Shown piece after piece: positions 29,221 through 39,497 of a DNA stretch of 64,000 bases. The notes under the pieces were generated by a model. It was given only the letters and a program-made list of their open reading frames with translations, did not search any database and was not told the DNA's origin. The stretch comes from Trichocoleus desertorum NBK24 (GTDB lineage Bacteria > Cyanobacteriota > Cyanobacteriia > FACHB-46), in NCBI RefSeq assembly GCF_030409055.1, contig NZ_CP116619.1, positions 2,891,628 through 2,955,627 of the forward strand. The letters run 5' to 3'. The number at the start of each line of letters is the position of its first letter. Positions within the stretch are counted from its first letter, which is position 1. A program made the position numbers and the translations under genes.

Positions 29221-29847
29221 TCATCCCATTGATCGCAAGCACCTTACCAAATTCTGTTTGCCCACAACGTAAACACCCACAATCGGGTTCTGCTCAACTT
29301 CAACCTTGGCTTGGGAAAAAGCCACAACCGGAGTCACAAAGCTTAACTGCTTGAGCTTTTTCATCGCGACGGCTTGCCGCTTAGCTTGGCTCAAGAAATC
29401 CTTTTCAAAAGGGTATTGCGATCGCCCGTACTGCCGATAGAGTTGCTTACCGTCGCTCCGCACCTCGCCGCGATGTGACTTGACATCAATGGTGTAGGCC
29501 CGACCTTGGGGTGATAGGAGAAACACGTCTACATCTCCGACTGAGCGATCGCGAACCCCAAACTCCATTTGCCAACCTTCGCTCTGGAGAGGTGCGAGAA
29601 CTGTGGCGATCGCCTCTTCTCCCGCTGCGCCTTGGTCGGCTCGATTGGCTTTGCCCCACAAATTTTGGGCTTGGAAGTAGCTGAAACCTGCTGGAACTAA
29701 GCAGCTCAAATAGACCCAACCAGGTAGTGAAAGCACGATGGTTGGGAAGAAAAACTGGAGGAGCCACGGTAGCACCCAGGGTAGCAATACCCATAAGCCA
29801 GCGATCGCAAACGCTAACACTGCTTTCGTGCGGCGCTGTCTCGCCAT
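29221..29847 (-). CDS. Membrane-anchored NERD domain protein (208 aa)
   Basis: Two membrane segments (about residues 8-30 and 38-60) are followed by a NERD nuclease-related domain: GAAGEEAIATVLAPL, GDVDVFLLSPQGRAYTIDVKSHRGEV (in part) and QLYRQYGRSQYPFEKDF. The conserved Asp, and the Asp-x-Lys motif in IDVKS, are present. The likely role is nucleic-acid cleavage or processing at the membrane; this is inferred from the domain. GTG 29877 would add ten residues. It is the second NERD protein in the window. Confidence 0.85.
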   Translation of the reverse strand: MARQRRTKAVLAFAIAGLWVLLPWVLPWLLQFFFPTIVLSLPGWVYLSCLVPAGFSYFQAQNLWGKANRADQGAAGEEAIATVLAPLQSEGWQMEFGVRDRSVGDVDVFLLSPQGRAYTIDVKSHRGEVRSDGKQLYRQYGRSQYPFEKDFLSQAKRQAVAMKKLKQLSFVTPVVAFSQAKVEVEQNPIVGVYVVGKQNLVRCLRSMG

Positions 29848-29926
29848 TACCCGCACATTTTGTCCTGCCCGTGGCACTGGTGCTTCTCTAGTTAGTTAGC
29901 TTTGTAAGCAATTCAGACTTTTTACT

Positions 29927-30337
29927 TTAGGGCACGATTAACACTGGGCAGGGAGAAAGGTTGATCACCCGATTGGTGACACTGTCGGCTACTCCCTCCT
30001 CCGTGAGTCCTAGACCTCGGCAACCCATAATAATTAGGTCAGCATCCAGTTCATCGGCGACATCACAGATGGTGAAAGCTGGTTTTCCTTCCCGTTCGAC
30101 CAGTTCGGTATTAATACCTTGATCTGAAAAAAGATTTCTAGCGGTTTTGAGTAATTCCGCGATCGCCTCCGGGGATGCCATTTCAGCACTTGGCGCTTCT
30201 TCTCCTGGCTCTGGTGTTTCTACCACAGACAAGATCACCAAACGGCTGTGATGAAACTTGACAAGTTCTGCCACAGTATCGGCAGCTTGACGTGATTCGC
30301 GGCTTTGGTCAATGGGAAACAGAACAGTTTTAAACAT
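29927..30337 (-). CDS. Universal stress protein UspA family (136 aa)
   Basis: Starts FKTVLFPIDQSRESRQAADT after ATG 30337, which has GGAG eight bases upstream. The frame continues to 30355, but that start lacks support. The C-terminal nucleotide-binding region IIMGCRGLGLTEEGVADSV (about residues 105-123) has the G-x2-G part of the ATP motif, but the later Gly is replaced by Asp, so ATP binding may be altered. It ends in PVLIVP as usual. Divergent from pgk. Confidence 0.9.
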   Translation of the reverse strand: MFKTVLFPIDQSRESRQAADTVAELVKFHHSRLVILSVVETPEPGEEAPSAEMASPEAIAELLKTARNLFSDQGINTELVEREGKPAFTICDVADELDADLIIMGCRGLGLTEEGVADSVTNRVINLSPCPVLIVP

Positions 30338-30517
30338 AAGCGCAACTCCGGACACAGACCTAGGTAAAATGTGGACGACGCATAGTACGAATCCAACGAA
30401 CAGATTCAGGTTGATCCGTTCAGGCTTTCCAGCTTGTTAGGTAGAAATACCTGCAACAGGTCACGGCTTGTTTTAATCTAATTAATAGGTACAAAGGCTC
30501 ATTCAGGAGATTTTTCT

Positions 30518-31720
30518 GTGTCCAAAAAAACTGTAGCAAATTTATCGTCGTCCGATTTAGCTGGCAAGCGGGTTCTGGTCCGCGCGGACTTCAACGTACC
30601 CCTCGATGACCAAGGTAATATCACAGACGATACTCGCATCCGGGCCGCTCTGCCAACCATCCAAGAGTTGACCTCGAAGGGAGCCAAGGTAATTTTGTGC
30701 AGCCACTTTGGACGGCCCAAAGGCGTAGACGACAGCCTCCGTCTGACTCCTGTGGCTAAGCGCCTCTCCGAGTTGCTAGGTAAAACCGTGGTCAAGACCG
30801 ACGACTGCATCGGCGATGAAGCTGCAGCTAAAGTCGGTGCTCTGCAAAACGGCGATGTCCTGTTGCTAGAGAACGTCCGCTTCTACAAGGAAGAGGAAAA
30901 GAATGATCCTGAATTTGCCAAAAAGCTAGCTTCTCTAGCCGACCTATACGTGAATGACGCTTTTGGTACCGCTCACCGGGCGCACGCTTCCACTGAGGGC
31001 GTGACCCACCACCTCAAGCCTTCGGTCGCTGGCATCCTGATCGAAAAAGAACTCAAGTACCTACAAAACGCGATCGAAAATCCTCAGCGTCCTTTGGCGG
31101 CGATCGTCGGTGGCTCCAAAGTTTCGAGCAAAATCGGCGTGATCGAAACCCTGTTAGACAAGGTAGACAAGCTGTTCATCGGCGGCGGCATGATCTTCAC
31201 CTTCTACAAAGCTCGTGGTCTGAATGTCGGGAAGTCTCTGGTGGAAGAAGACAAGCTAGATCTCGCTCGTGCCCTGGAAGCGAAAGCTAAAGAGAAGGGA
31301 GTTGAGTTGTTGCTACCTACCGATGTGGTAGTAGCTGACAACTTCGCGGCTGATGCCAACGCTCAAACCGTTAGCATTGAGAATATTCCCGATGGCTGGA
31401 TGGGTCTGGATATCGGTCCCGACTCAATCAAAGTGTTCCAAGACGCGCTGGCTCAATGCAAGAGCGTCATCTGGAACGGCCCAATGGGTGTGTTTGAGTT
31501 TGATAAATTTGCTGCGGGCACCGAAGCGATCGCTCACACCCTAGCAGGTTTGACCAAGCAAGGCGTAACCACCATCATCGGCGGTGGCGACTCTGTGGCT
31601 GCGGTGGAGAAAGTAGGTGTTGCTGACCAAATGAGCCACATTTCTACCGGGGGTGGTGCCAGCCTCGAACTACTCGAAGGTAAAGAGCTTCCTGGTATTG
31701 CTGCTTTGGATGAAGCGTAA
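30518..31720 (+). CDS. pgk: Phosphoglycerate kinase (400 aa)
   Basis: Converts 3-phosphoglycerate plus ATP to 1,3-bisphosphoglycerate in the Calvin cycle, and the reverse in glycolysis. GTG start at 30518 with AGGAGA upstream. The signature is [12 protein letters not shown] (about residues 19-30). It also has CSHFGRPKG, the ATP-site segments [12 protein letters not shown] and [11 protein letters not shown], and the C-terminal [18 protein letters not shown]. Full length. It stands alone, with its own terminator. Confidence 0.97.
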   Translation: MSKKTVANLSSSDLAGKRVLVRADFNVPLDDQGNITDDTRIRAALPTIQELTSKGAKVILCSHFGRPKGVDDSLRLTPVAKRLSELLGKTVVKTDDCIGDEAAAKVGALQNGDVLLLENVRFYKEEEKNDPEFAKKLASLADLYVNDAFGTAHRAHASTEGVTHHLKPSVAGILIEKELKYLQNAIENPQRPLAAIVGGSKVSSKIGVIETLLDKVDKLFIGGGMIFTFYKARGLNVGKSLVEEDKLDLARALEAKAKEKGVELLLPTDVVVADNFAADANAQTVSIENIPDGWMGLDIGPDSIKVFQDALAQCKSVIWNGPMGVFEFDKFAAGTEAIAHTLAGLTKQGVTTIIGGGDSVAAVEKVGVADQMSHISTGGGASLELLEGKELPGIAALDEA

Positions 31721-31769
31721 AACGCAATCACTATGACCTTAATAGCACCTTAATGGCGTTCTTCGTGCG

Positions 31770-31797
31770 GGGCAGGCTCAGGTCTGCCCTTTATTTT
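31770..31797 (+). terminator. Terminator of pgk
   Basis: GGGCAG (31770-31775), an eight-base loop, CTGCCC (31784-31789), then TTTATTTT. It lies 50 bases after the pgk stop. Confidence 0.75.
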
Positions 31798-31828
31798 GTG
31801 CGATCGCTTTTGCACCACTAGCACTCAT

Positions 31829-31868
31829 AAAAAACTGGCAGCTCCAAGGTTGTGGTCGGGAGTGCCAG
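31829..31868 (-). terminator. Terminator facing left, for the GST gene
   Basis: On the minus strand CTGGCACTCCC pairs with GGAGCTGCCAG (stem 31835-31845 with 31858-31868) and is followed by six T (31829-31834). It sits between pgk and the leftward GST gene. Confidence 0.75.
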
Positions 31869-31953
31869 CCTAGCGTGCATGGATTGATGTGAACTCTGTT
31901 TACAGTGTGGCTCACCTCGCTCAGCAGCAACATCCTCCAGTCAGGTGGTTTGC

Positions 31954-32760
31954 TTAGCCTCCTGCAAGATTGGCTGAAGTGGGCTGGACGTTATGGCGCT
32001 CTTCTCGAAATAATCTAAGCGCATAAGCAGCGGCTGGCATGGCTTGTAACTCTGCAACTCGTGCTGCCATCCCTGGAGGTAGTTCCTCAAATTTAGGTAG
32101 CGTAACGCCATACTCTTTCGGCATTAAGACAGGAGCCGCGAGAGCTGCAAAGGTTAAATCAGCAGCCGTAAAAGTATTGCCAACTAGATAACGACGACCA
32201 TCCGATAGCTGCTGGCTGACCATTTCAAAAATACTCTTGGTTTCGCTGAAAGCGGTTGCTTCTGACTCAGCGTTGACATCTAGCGCTTTTGTGATCAACT
32301 GGCGAGTCAAAGGAAACAGGGTACGGGATAAGCGCTGTTCTAAAGTAGGCGTACCTTCACACCAGACTGGCAGAGTGAGGTCGCGCCTGGGCAGCAAGTG
32401 AAAGTAAACCCAACATCGTAGAGCTACTCCCAACTGAGCATCAAATAATTCCTCTAATTCCTCAACCTCTTGTCGCAAAGCTGGATCGCTAGGATATAGC
32501 CTTTGGTCAGGAATGGAAATCTGATCTAAGTACTTCAAAATCTGGGTTGAGTCAGCCACAACTTCTGTCTGCGTGACTAAGACCGGAACTTTGGCTCCAG
32601 CTCCCAATTGCCAGGTCGCAAGGCGACTAAACAAGGGAGCATGAGGCTCTTCCATGTAATCTACCTGAAGCCGATCTAGAGCCCACCGAGCTTTCTCGCA
32701 ATAATGACTCACTGGAATCGTAATCAGACGGAGGGTGGGGCTTTCAAGGGATGGTTTCAT
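31954..32760 (-). CDS. Glutathione S-transferase family protein (268 aa)
   Basis: Start at ATG 32760; a TTG further up is less likely. The N-terminal thioredoxin-like domain has IPVSHYCEKARWALDRL (Cys near residue 20), the cis-Pro segment GAKVPVLV and the glutathione-site DSTQILKYLD. The C-terminal helical domain shows YLVGNTFTAADLTFAALAAP (about 190-209), the conserved N-capping box. Substrate unknown; detoxification or redox roles are typical of the family. Divergent from dtd. Confidence 0.9.
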   Translation of the reverse strand: MKPSLESPTLRLITIPVSHYCEKARWALDRLQVDYMEEPHAPLFSRLATWQLGAGAKVPVLVTQTEVVADSTQILKYLDQISIPDQRLYPSDPALRQEVEELEELFDAQLGVALRCWVYFHLLPRRDLTLPVWCEGTPTLEQRLSRTLFPLTRQLITKALDVNAESEATAFSETKSIFEMVSQQLSDGRRYLVGNTFTAADLTFAALAAPVLMPKEYGVTLPKFEELPPGMAARVAELQAMPAAAYALRLFREERHNVQPTSANLAGG

Positions 32761-32885
32761 GTGATTGATACCTGATGCCAACGTCAGCCGCCTATAACCT
32801 AGCTGGTTTCAGCCATAATTGCCATTAGTCCTGACTTAAATCCAAAGGCGATCGCGGCGGTAAAAATACCGTTCTACCTAAAACT

Positions 32886-33341
32886 ATGCGAGTGGTGATT
32901 CAGCGAGTTAAATCTTCTCAAGTTACGGTTGAGGGCCAAGTGATTGGCAAAATTGGCCGAGGTTTGAATCTTTTAGTCGGAATTTCTAGCACCGACACCG
33001 AAGCCGAACTTGATTGGATGGCTCGAAAATGCCTAGAGCTGAGGCTGTTTCCCGGCTCAGACAATGGCAGTGGTCGCTTTGACCAATCGGTGCAAGAAAT
33101 TGGGGGCGAGTTGCTGGTGGTCAGCCAGTTTACGCTGTACGGAGACTGTCGCAAAGGTCGCCGCCCATCGTTTGACCAAGCCGCTGCCCCCGCGATCGCC
33201 GAGCAACTTTATGAGCAATTTGTGGCTAAACTCCGCCAAAGCGGTCTCAAAGTAGAAACCGGAAAATTCGGGGCCATGATGGAGGTCGCGATCGAGAATT
33301 ATGGCCCGGTGACGATGTTGTTGGAACGGGAGGCTACGTGA
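32886..33341 (+). CDS. dtd: D-aminoacyl-tRNA deacylase Dtd (151 aa)
   Basis: Removes D-amino acids (and glycine from tRNA-Ala) mischarged on tRNA. Starts [16 protein letters not shown]. The catalytic pocket motif [17 protein letters not shown] (about residues 80-96) is present, and the C-terminal motif appears as GPVT within [12 protein letters not shown] (cross-subunit Gly-cisPro). The family usually has NxGP, kept here. Length typical. Confidence 0.96.
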   Translation: MRVVIQRVKSSQVTVEGQVIGKIGRGLNLLVGISSTDTEAELDWMARKCLELRLFPGSDNGSGRFDQSVQEIGGELLVVSQFTLYGDCRKGRRPSFDQAAAPAIAEQLYEQFVAKLRQSGLKVETGKFGAMMEVAIENYGPVTMLLEREAT

Positions 33342-33399
33342 TTGAGCAGGCGTGAATGGTGGGTGAGCGGTGCATTACAACGCACTCTACAGGATGGCC

Positions 33400-34284
33400 T
33401 TAAAAAATAGCCCCTGCTACCATTCCTGCCAGCAAGATAAAGCCTAACCAGACGTTTTGGCGAAACATTTGGCCGTAGGCGGCTGGGGGGAGGTGGTTTT
33501 GACGGAGGCGGATAGATTGCCAAGCCCAACCTGCTACTGCGATCGCCCAGGTAGGCCAAAAGCTGAAGTGCAGTTGCATCTCTAAGCCTAGCCAAGCCAG
33601 CAGTAGGGCGGTGCCGATGTAGAACAGACCGATCGCAGAGGCAGTTCTGGGGCCAAAAAACAAGGCGCTAGAGTTCACCCCAATGCGGTGATCGTCTTCG
33701 CGATCGGGCATGGCGTAAACGGTGTCAAAGCCTAGTGTCCATAGCACTGTGGCTCCCCATAGCAACCAGGCGGGAAATTCCAAGCGTCCTGTGACGGCAC
33801 TCCAGCTAATCAGCACTGCGAAACCCCAGGCGATCGAGAGGACGAGTTGGGGAACTGGGAATACTCGCTTGGCCGAGGGATATAACAGGATAACTGGAAC
33901 TGCTGCGACGCAGAGCCAAAAACTCAAAGGGGTAAGGTACAGGGCTAAGCCCCAAGCACAGAGCAATGAAACCAGCAGCACCACAAACCCTGTTTTGACG
34001 GAGAGGGCACGGGAGGCTAGAGGACGGTTGCGGGTACGTTGCACTTTGGGGTCAATGTTGCGATCCCAGAGGTCGTTCACCACACAGCCAGCGGCACTGG
34101 TCGCCAAACTGCCTAGAACAATTACACCAACCAAGAGTAACGGGGGTGTGCCTCGTGCCGCCAGAAACACAGCCCAGAGCGCTGGCAGCATTAGGATCAA
34201 GCGTCCTTCTGGCTTGTCCCACCGCAAAAGCCGAATTACAGTTAGCCAGGTGGGTTCAGGTTGTTGCTCAGGCTGGGTCAGCAT
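33400..34284 (-). CDS. ubiA: 4-hydroxybenzoate polyprenyltransferase UbiA, plastoquinone pathway (294 aa)
   Basis: Integral membrane prenyltransferase that joins a polyprenyl chain (solanesyl in cyanobacteria) to 4-hydroxybenzoate, an early step to plastoquinone. The first Mg-pyrophosphate motif is NDLWDRNIDPKVQRTRNRP (about residues 66-84), and the second acidic motif is YAMPDREDDHRIGVNS (about 190-205). About eight hydrophobic segments are visible. The assignment to plastoquinone rather than ubiquinone follows from the cyanobacterial host. Confidence 0.93.
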   Translation of the reverse strand: MLTQPEQQPEPTWLTVIRLLRWDKPEGRLILMLPALWAVFLAARGTPPLLLVGVIVLGSLATSAAGCVVNDLWDRNIDPKVQRTRNRPLASRALSVKTGFVVLLVSLLCAWGLALYLTPLSFWLCVAAVPVILLYPSAKRVFPVPQLVLSIAWGFAVLISWSAVTGRLEFPAWLLWGATVLWTLGFDTVYAMPDREDDHRIGVNSSALFFGPRTASAIGLFYIGTALLLAWLGLEMQLHFSFWPTWAIAVAGWAWQSIRLRQNHLPPAAYGQMFRQNVWLGFILLAGMVAGAIF

Positions 34285-34485
34285 GGGTTAAGTGGGGAAA
34301 ACTTGTAACAATTCCTAATCTTTTAGAATATCGCTGTTCTAGGTGCAGCAATTCGCTTTTATTGACGAAAAACTGGCGCGATCGCCCACTCCAGCCCTTA
34401 AACCAAGGTAAAAGCAGCAGAGGGCAACGTGCCGCGATAAGATCAGGGCGATCGCAGATTCAGCGCAAAAGGCAGAGGCAGTCCG

Positions 34486-36105
34486 GTGAGCGTTCCCATC
34501 TCGGCTGAGCAAGACCGCATTCTTGCCGCCATTGACATTGGCACTAATTCCATTCACATGGTCGTGGTACGGGTTCAGCCCACCTTGCCCGCCTTCAGCA
34601 TTATGGCTCGCGAGAAAGACACCGCTCGGCTGGGCGATCGCGACCCCGAAACCGGAGACCTGACTCCTGCGGCAATGGCACGGGCGATCGCGGCGTTGAA
34701 GCGCTGTAAAGATATTGCGGCTACGCTGAATGCTGAGCAAATTATTTCAGTGGCTACCAGTGCGGTGCGAGAAGCGCCCAACGGCAAAGATTTTGTCAAG
34801 CAGGTGGAAGCCGAAGTTGGCATCATCGTTAACTTGGTTTCTGGGCAAGAAGAAGCTCGACGCATCTACTTAGGCGTGCTGTCGGGGATGGAGTTTGATA
34901 ATAAACCCCATGTAATTATTGACATTGGTGGCGGTTCTACCGAGCTAATTTTGGGTGACGGACATGAGCCGCGTACGCTCAGCAGCACCAAGATTGGAGC
35001 CGTTCGTCTGACGGCTGAATATGTCAGCACTGACCCGATTAGCAACGCAGAATTTCAATACTTGCAAGCTTACATTCGAGGCATGATCGAGCGTCCGGTG
35101 GAGGAGTTACGCGCCCACCTCAAGCCTGGAGAAATGCCGCGTCTAGTTGGCACCTCTGGCACCGCTGAAACCGTTGCCATGCTCCATGCCCGTGAAAAGC
35201 TAGGCATTATTCCTGATCCGTTGAATGGGTATCAGGTGTCGCTGGCAGATTTGCGGGAAATTGTGGCCCGTCTGCGGCGGCTTAGCTTCGCTGAACGGCT
35301 GACTTTACCAGGCATATCGGAGCGCCGAGCCGAGATCATTTTGGCGGGAGCCTTGATTCTGCAAGAGACAATGGCTTTTTTGGAAATTGATACTCTTACC
35401 ATTTGCGAACGGGCTTTGCGCGAAGGTGTGGTGGTGGATTGGATGCTCACCCACGGTCTGATTGAAGATCGGTTGCGCTACCAAAGTTCGGTGCGGCAGC
35501 GCAGTGTAAAACGAGTGGCTCGCAAGTATCAGGTGAATCTGGAATATAGCCAACGGGTAGCGGCATTTGCCACCAGCTTATTTGACCAAACTCAGGGTTG
35601 GTTGCACTTCTGGGGTGAGGAAGAAAAAGAATTACTCTGGGCTGCTGGCATGCTTCATAACTGCGGGCACCATGTGAACCATGCCTCCCACCATAAGCAC
35701 TCTTATTACCTAATCCGCAACGGTGATTTACTCGGTTATACCGAAATTGAAATCGAAACTATTGCAAACTTAGCTCGCTACCACCGCAAAAGCAGTCCTA
35801 AAAAGAAACACGAAACTTACCGCAACCTTACTAGCAAAAAGCATCGGCGCGTGGTTGAGCAGTTGAGTGCTTTGTTGCGCTTAGCGGTCGCCCTCGATCG
35901 CCGACAAATTGGCGGAGTGCAACAGGTTCGCTGCGAGTATCGGGCCGAAACGCGGGAGTTGTATCTCTGGCTCCAACCGACGCAACCCACCGACGACTGT
36001 GCCTTAGAGTTGTGGAGCATAGATTATAAGAAGGGTGCCTTCGAGACGGAGTTTAACCTCAAGCTGATTGCCAAGGTAGAAGCGGCCCCAGTCCCAATTC
36101 CTTAG
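34486..36105 (+). CDS. ppx: Ppx/GppA exopolyphosphatase family protein (539 aa)
   Basis: Hydrolyses polyphosphate or pppGpp. GTG start at 34486; there is no nearby upstream ATG, and AAIDIGTNSIHMVVVRV begins by residue 14. The sugar-kinase/actin-like fold shows the second phosphate loop IIDIGGGSTELIL (about residues 144-156), ATSAVREAPNG and VGTSGTAET. The C-terminal ~200 residues form the HD-like helical domain of long Ppx proteins (LHNCGHHVNHASHHKHS). Divergent from ubiA. Confidence 0.93.
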   Translation: MSVPISAEQDRILAAIDIGTNSIHMVVVRVQPTLPAFSIMAREKDTARLGDRDPETGDLTPAAMARAIAALKRCKDIAATLNAEQIISVATSAVREAPNGKDFVKQVEAEVGIIVNLVSGQEEARRIYLGVLSGMEFDNKPHVIIDIGGGSTELILGDGHEPRTLSSTKIGAVRLTAEYVSTDPISNAEFQYLQAYIRGMIERPVEELRAHLKPGEMPRLVGTSGTAETVAMLHAREKLGIIPDPLNGYQVSLADLREIVARLRRLSFAERLTLPGISERRAEIILAGALILQETMAFLEIDTLTICERALREGVVVDWMLTHGLIEDRLRYQSSVRQRSVKRVARKYQVNLEYSQRVAAFATSLFDQTQGWLHFWGEEEKELLWAAGMLHNCGHHVNHASHHKHSYYLIRNGDLLGYTEIEIETIANLARYHRKSSPKKKHETYRNLTSKKHRRVVEQLSALLRLAVALDRRQIGGVQQVRCEYRAETRELYLWLQPTQPTDDCALELWSIDYKKGAFETEFNLKLIAKVEAAPVPIP

Positions 36106-36233
36106 CGATCGCGTAGCTTTTTACGCAACTATACTGAGTCAAGAATTTTACTCAATCTATTTAAACATACTCAGTAATCCTGGTTTGGCTGGGGCATGCT
36201 AATAGATAGCCATTCGGACCCAGCAGGATTTGT

Positions 36234-39200
36234 ATGCAAGGCCCCAATCAGCCGCTAGATCAAAATTGCTGTTGCTCCACCCATTGCTGTAGAAGCGATT
36301 CCAGGGAGCAGGGGAACCCGCAAGCGATCGCTGCTGAGCACCAAACTCAACAGCAGTCAGAGCAATATCAGCAGGAGCTAGAAGCCAAAGTGGCCGAGCG
36401 CACCGCTGAGCTGACTCGCATGAACCAGCAATTACAGCAGGAAATCTTACAACACCAAGCGACTGCCGAAAAGTTACAGGAAAGCCATGCCCTCCTGAGA
36501 ACTGTTATTGATCACATTCCCGATCATATTTTTGTCAAAGATGTGTCAGGCCGCTTTGTACTCGTTAATGCTGCGATCGCCAATGATTTAGAGCAACCTC
36601 TGGAAGTACTGCTTGGTAAACAGGACAATGAACTTTTTGGAGCCGAAATAGCCGCTCAGCTTCGAGCCAAAGATCTCCAGATCATTAGAGCAGGAGTCGC
36701 TGAGACCTTTGAAGAATCGTTTCACACTGCCACAGGCGAATTCACGACTAGGCTCACCACCAAATTGCCTTGGCGGAATGTGAATGGCGACACAATTGGC
36801 ATTATTGGTATCGGGCGGGACATCAGTGAAGCGAAGCGCGACGAAGTCATTCGCATTCATACAGAAATAGCCTTACGAGAAAGTGAGGAACGGTATCGCC
36901 AACTGGTAGAGCTTTGTCCGAATGCTATTTTTATTCAACGTGACGGCAAGTTTGTGTTTCTCAATCCAGCCGCTGTTGAGTTGTATGGCGGCACCTGTGC
37001 CGAAGATTTGATTGGCACCTCTGTTTTAGAGCGTGTTCATCCGGACTACCAAGTGTTAGTCCAAGCTCGCATGCAGCAGCTCCAGCAAAGTCAGGCGGCT
37101 GTACCTTTGATGGAACAAAAGCTTTACCGCTTAGATGGCACGATGGTCGATGCAGAAGTTACGGCTATTCCCTTGATCTATCAAGGAGAACCTGCCATTC
37201 AAGCGGTGTTGCGAGATATCACAACTCGTAAACAAGTCGAGGCAGCCTTGCGCGAAAGTGAGGAAAAGTATCGCCTGTTGTTTTCCAATGAACTAGACGC
37301 CATCAGTTTGTTTGACGTAGAAACTGGACAACTGCTGGATGTGAATCATGCTTTTACGGAATTGTATGGCTACGATCGCGAGGAAGCTCTAACCCTCAAG
37401 GCTATGGATGTCAGTGCCGAAGAAATGCAGACGAGGGCTGCAATTCAGCAGGCCAGTGTAAGTGGTGGCAAAGCTCATATCTACTTGCGCTGGCACCGAA
37501 AAAAAGATGGTAGTGTCTTTCCGGTAGAGCTGTGTGTAGGCGGTTTTGTGCTGCAAGGCCGTCAAGTCATGTGTGCGGTGGCGAGAGATATCACCGAGCG
37601 CCAAAGAGTAGAAGCGGCCCTTCGAGACAGCGAAGCTCAGCTCAAATTGGACATTATTGAGCGGCAACAGGCAGAAGAGCTGTTACAGCAGCAAAGCCAA
37701 CGAGAGCGGTTAATTGCAGACATTGCTCAGCAGATTCGTCAGTCTCTGCATCTCGATACCATCCTCAGCACCACAGTCAAAAATATTCGTCAGTGCTTAG
37801 AGAGCGATCGCGTCACGCTCTACCGTCTAGATGGTAACAGTCGGGGGCGATTTATTGCTGAGTCTGTAGCGCCAGAGTGGCCTTCATTGCTACGCACCAC
37901 CATGCGTCAATCCTGGTTGAAACATTATCTCGACCACTATCATCAAGGCTTGGTTTCCGTCTTCGTAGATGTGCAACAGGCAGAGTTCTCCCCAGGAATG
38001 AAGCGGTTTTTGCAGCGCTACCAAGTGCAAGCGGGTTTAGCAGTGCCGATTCTACAGGGACAAAAGCTATGGGGACTGTTGATGGTTCACCAGTGCTCTA
38101 CCCCCCGTGACTGGCAAGTTTCCGAAATAGATCTGCTCCAGCAATTAGCTGCCCAAGTCGCGATCGCCATTCAACAATCAGAACTGTTTCAGCAGGTGCA
38201 GCAGTTGAATGCTGTCTTGGAAGATCAAGTCCAGGAACGCACCGCTCAACTGGCCCAAGCTCTGAACTTTGAAGCACGGTTGAAGCGAATTACTGATAAG
38301 GTGCGCGACAGCCTAGACGAAGACCACATCCTCACCACAGCAGTACAAGAATTAGCCTTGGGCCTGGGTGTGTGTTGCTGCGACACCGGAATCTACAATA
38401 CCGCCCATACTACTTCCACGATCACCCATGAATATAGTGATGGATCGGTCGCCGTTGGTCGAACCATAGAAATGACCGATAGACCAGACATTTACCAGCG
38501 GCTTTTGCAAGGTCAGCATCTCCAATTTTGTATCTGCAATGGCTTGGTCCTTCGATCGATCCAAAATTGCTCAATGATTCTGGCTTGTCCCATCGTTGAT
38601 GACCAAGATGTGCTGGGAGATCTCTGGCTCTTTCGCTCCAGCACCGATACGTTTAACGAGCTGGAAATTCGCCTAGTGCAGCAGGTGGCAAACCAATGTG
38701 CGATCGCCATTCGCCAAGCGCGGCTCTACCAAGCAGCTCAAGCTCAAGTGGCGGAGCTAGAGAAGTTAAACCAGCTCAAGGATGATTTTCTCAGTACTAT
38801 TTCTCACGAATTACGAACGCCGCTGTCTAGCATCAAAATGGCCGCTCAAATGCTAGAAACCCGTCTGATGCAGCCAGGGAAAATCGTTCCTGATGTCTCT
38901 GATTGGGCCGAGCGGTACTTCCAGATCTTGCATGACGAATGCGATCGCGAAACTAAACTAATTAACGATCTGCTCGACTTAACTCGCTTAGATGCCGAAA
39001 CAGAGCCGCTCCTCTTCACCGCCATTGATCCGCATTGCTGGATTTCTAGCGTTACCGAGCCGTTTTTAGAGCAGGTTCGCCAGCAGGAGCAACAATTGCA
39101 AGTGGATTTGCCGCCCGACTTGCCAATCTTGCATACTGATCTCAACGTTTTGGAGCGTATCTTAACGGAACTGCTCCGCAATGCTTGTAAGTACACACCG

Positions 39201-39485
39201 ACCCAAGCCGCGATCGTGGTAACGGCTGAAGCTAACTCAGAATTTTTTTGGATCAGCGTGCATAACTCCGGCGTAGAGATTGCAGCCGTGGAACTAGAGC
39301 ATGTCTTTGATAAGTTTTACCGCATCCCCAACCATGATCCTTGGAAGCATGGTGGCACAGGCTTAGGTCTGGCGCTGGTGAAGAAGCTAGTCGAGCATTT
39401 GAATGGCAGCATCCAAGTGACGAGCCAGGAGAATCAGGTATGCTTCACGGTGCAACTCCCGATCGCGCCTCCTGTTTTAGCTTGA
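36234..39485 (+). CDS. Multi-PAS/GAF sensor histidine kinase (1,083 aa)
   Basis: Soluble sensor kinase; no membrane segment is seen. After a Cys-rich start (NCCCSTHCC) and a coiled coil (about 40-85) come three PAS domains: about 90-210 (VIDHIPDHIFVKDVSG), 220-340 (ELCPNAIFIQRDGKFVFLN) and 345-465 (LLDVNHAFTELYGYDREEA). Two GAF domains follow (about 495-660 and 685-840), then HisKA with its His near 859 (FLSTISHELRTPLSS) and HATPase_c (NACKYTP, GGTGLGLALVKKLVEHLNG). GAF1 resembles phytochrome-type GAF (LESDRVTLYRLDG), but no obvious bilin Cys was identified. No receiver and no adjacent regulator. Ends 12 bases before the lpxD stop. Confidence 0.92.
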   Translation: MQGPNQPLDQNCCCSTHCCRSDSREQGNPQAIAAEHQTQQQSEQYQQELEAKVAERTAELTRMNQQLQQEILQHQATAEKLQESHALLRTVIDHIPDHIFVKDVSGRFVLVNAAIANDLEQPLEVLLGKQDNELFGAEIAAQLRAKDLQIIRAGVAETFEESFHTATGEFTTRLTTKLPWRNVNGDTIGIIGIGRDISEAKRDEVIRIHTEIALRESEERYRQLVELCPNAIFIQRDGKFVFLNPAAVELYGGTCAEDLIGTSVLERVHPDYQVLVQARMQQLQQSQAAVPLMEQKLYRLDGTMVDAEVTAIPLIYQGEPAIQAVLRDITTRKQVEAALRESEEKYRLLFSNELDAISLFDVETGQLLDVNHAFTELYGYDREEALTLKAMDVSAEEMQTRAAIQQASVSGGKAHIYLRWHRKKDGSVFPVELCVGGFVLQGRQVMCAVARDITERQRVEAALRDSEAQLKLDIIERQQAEELLQQQSQRERLIADIAQQIRQSLHLDTILSTTVKNIRQCLESDRVTLYRLDGNSRGRFIAESVAPEWPSLLRTTMRQSWLKHYLDHYHQGLVSVFVDVQQAEFSPGMKRFLQRYQVQAGLAVPILQGQKLWGLLMVHQCSTPRDWQVSEIDLLQQLAAQVAIAIQQSELFQQVQQLNAVLEDQVQERTAQLAQALNFEARLKRITDKVRDSLDEDHILTTAVQELALGLGVCCCDTGIYNTAHTTSTITHEYSDGSVAVGRTIEMTDRPDIYQRLLQGQHLQFCICNGLVLRSIQNCSMILACPIVDDQDVLGDLWLFRSSTDTFNELEIRLVQQVANQCAIAIRQARLYQAAQAQVAELEKLNQLKDDFLSTISHELRTPLSSIKMAAQMLETRLMQPGKIVPDVSDWAERYFQILHDECDRETKLINDLLDLTRLDAETEPLLFTAIDPHCWISSVTEPFLEQVRQQEQQLQVDLPPDLPILHTDLNVLERILTELLRNACKYTPTQAAIVVTAEANSEFFWISVHNSGVEIAAVELEHVFDKFYRIPNHDPWKHGGTGLGLALVKKLVEHLNGSIQVTSQENQVCFTVQLPIAPPVLA

Positions 39486-39497
39486 GTGCCCTAACTA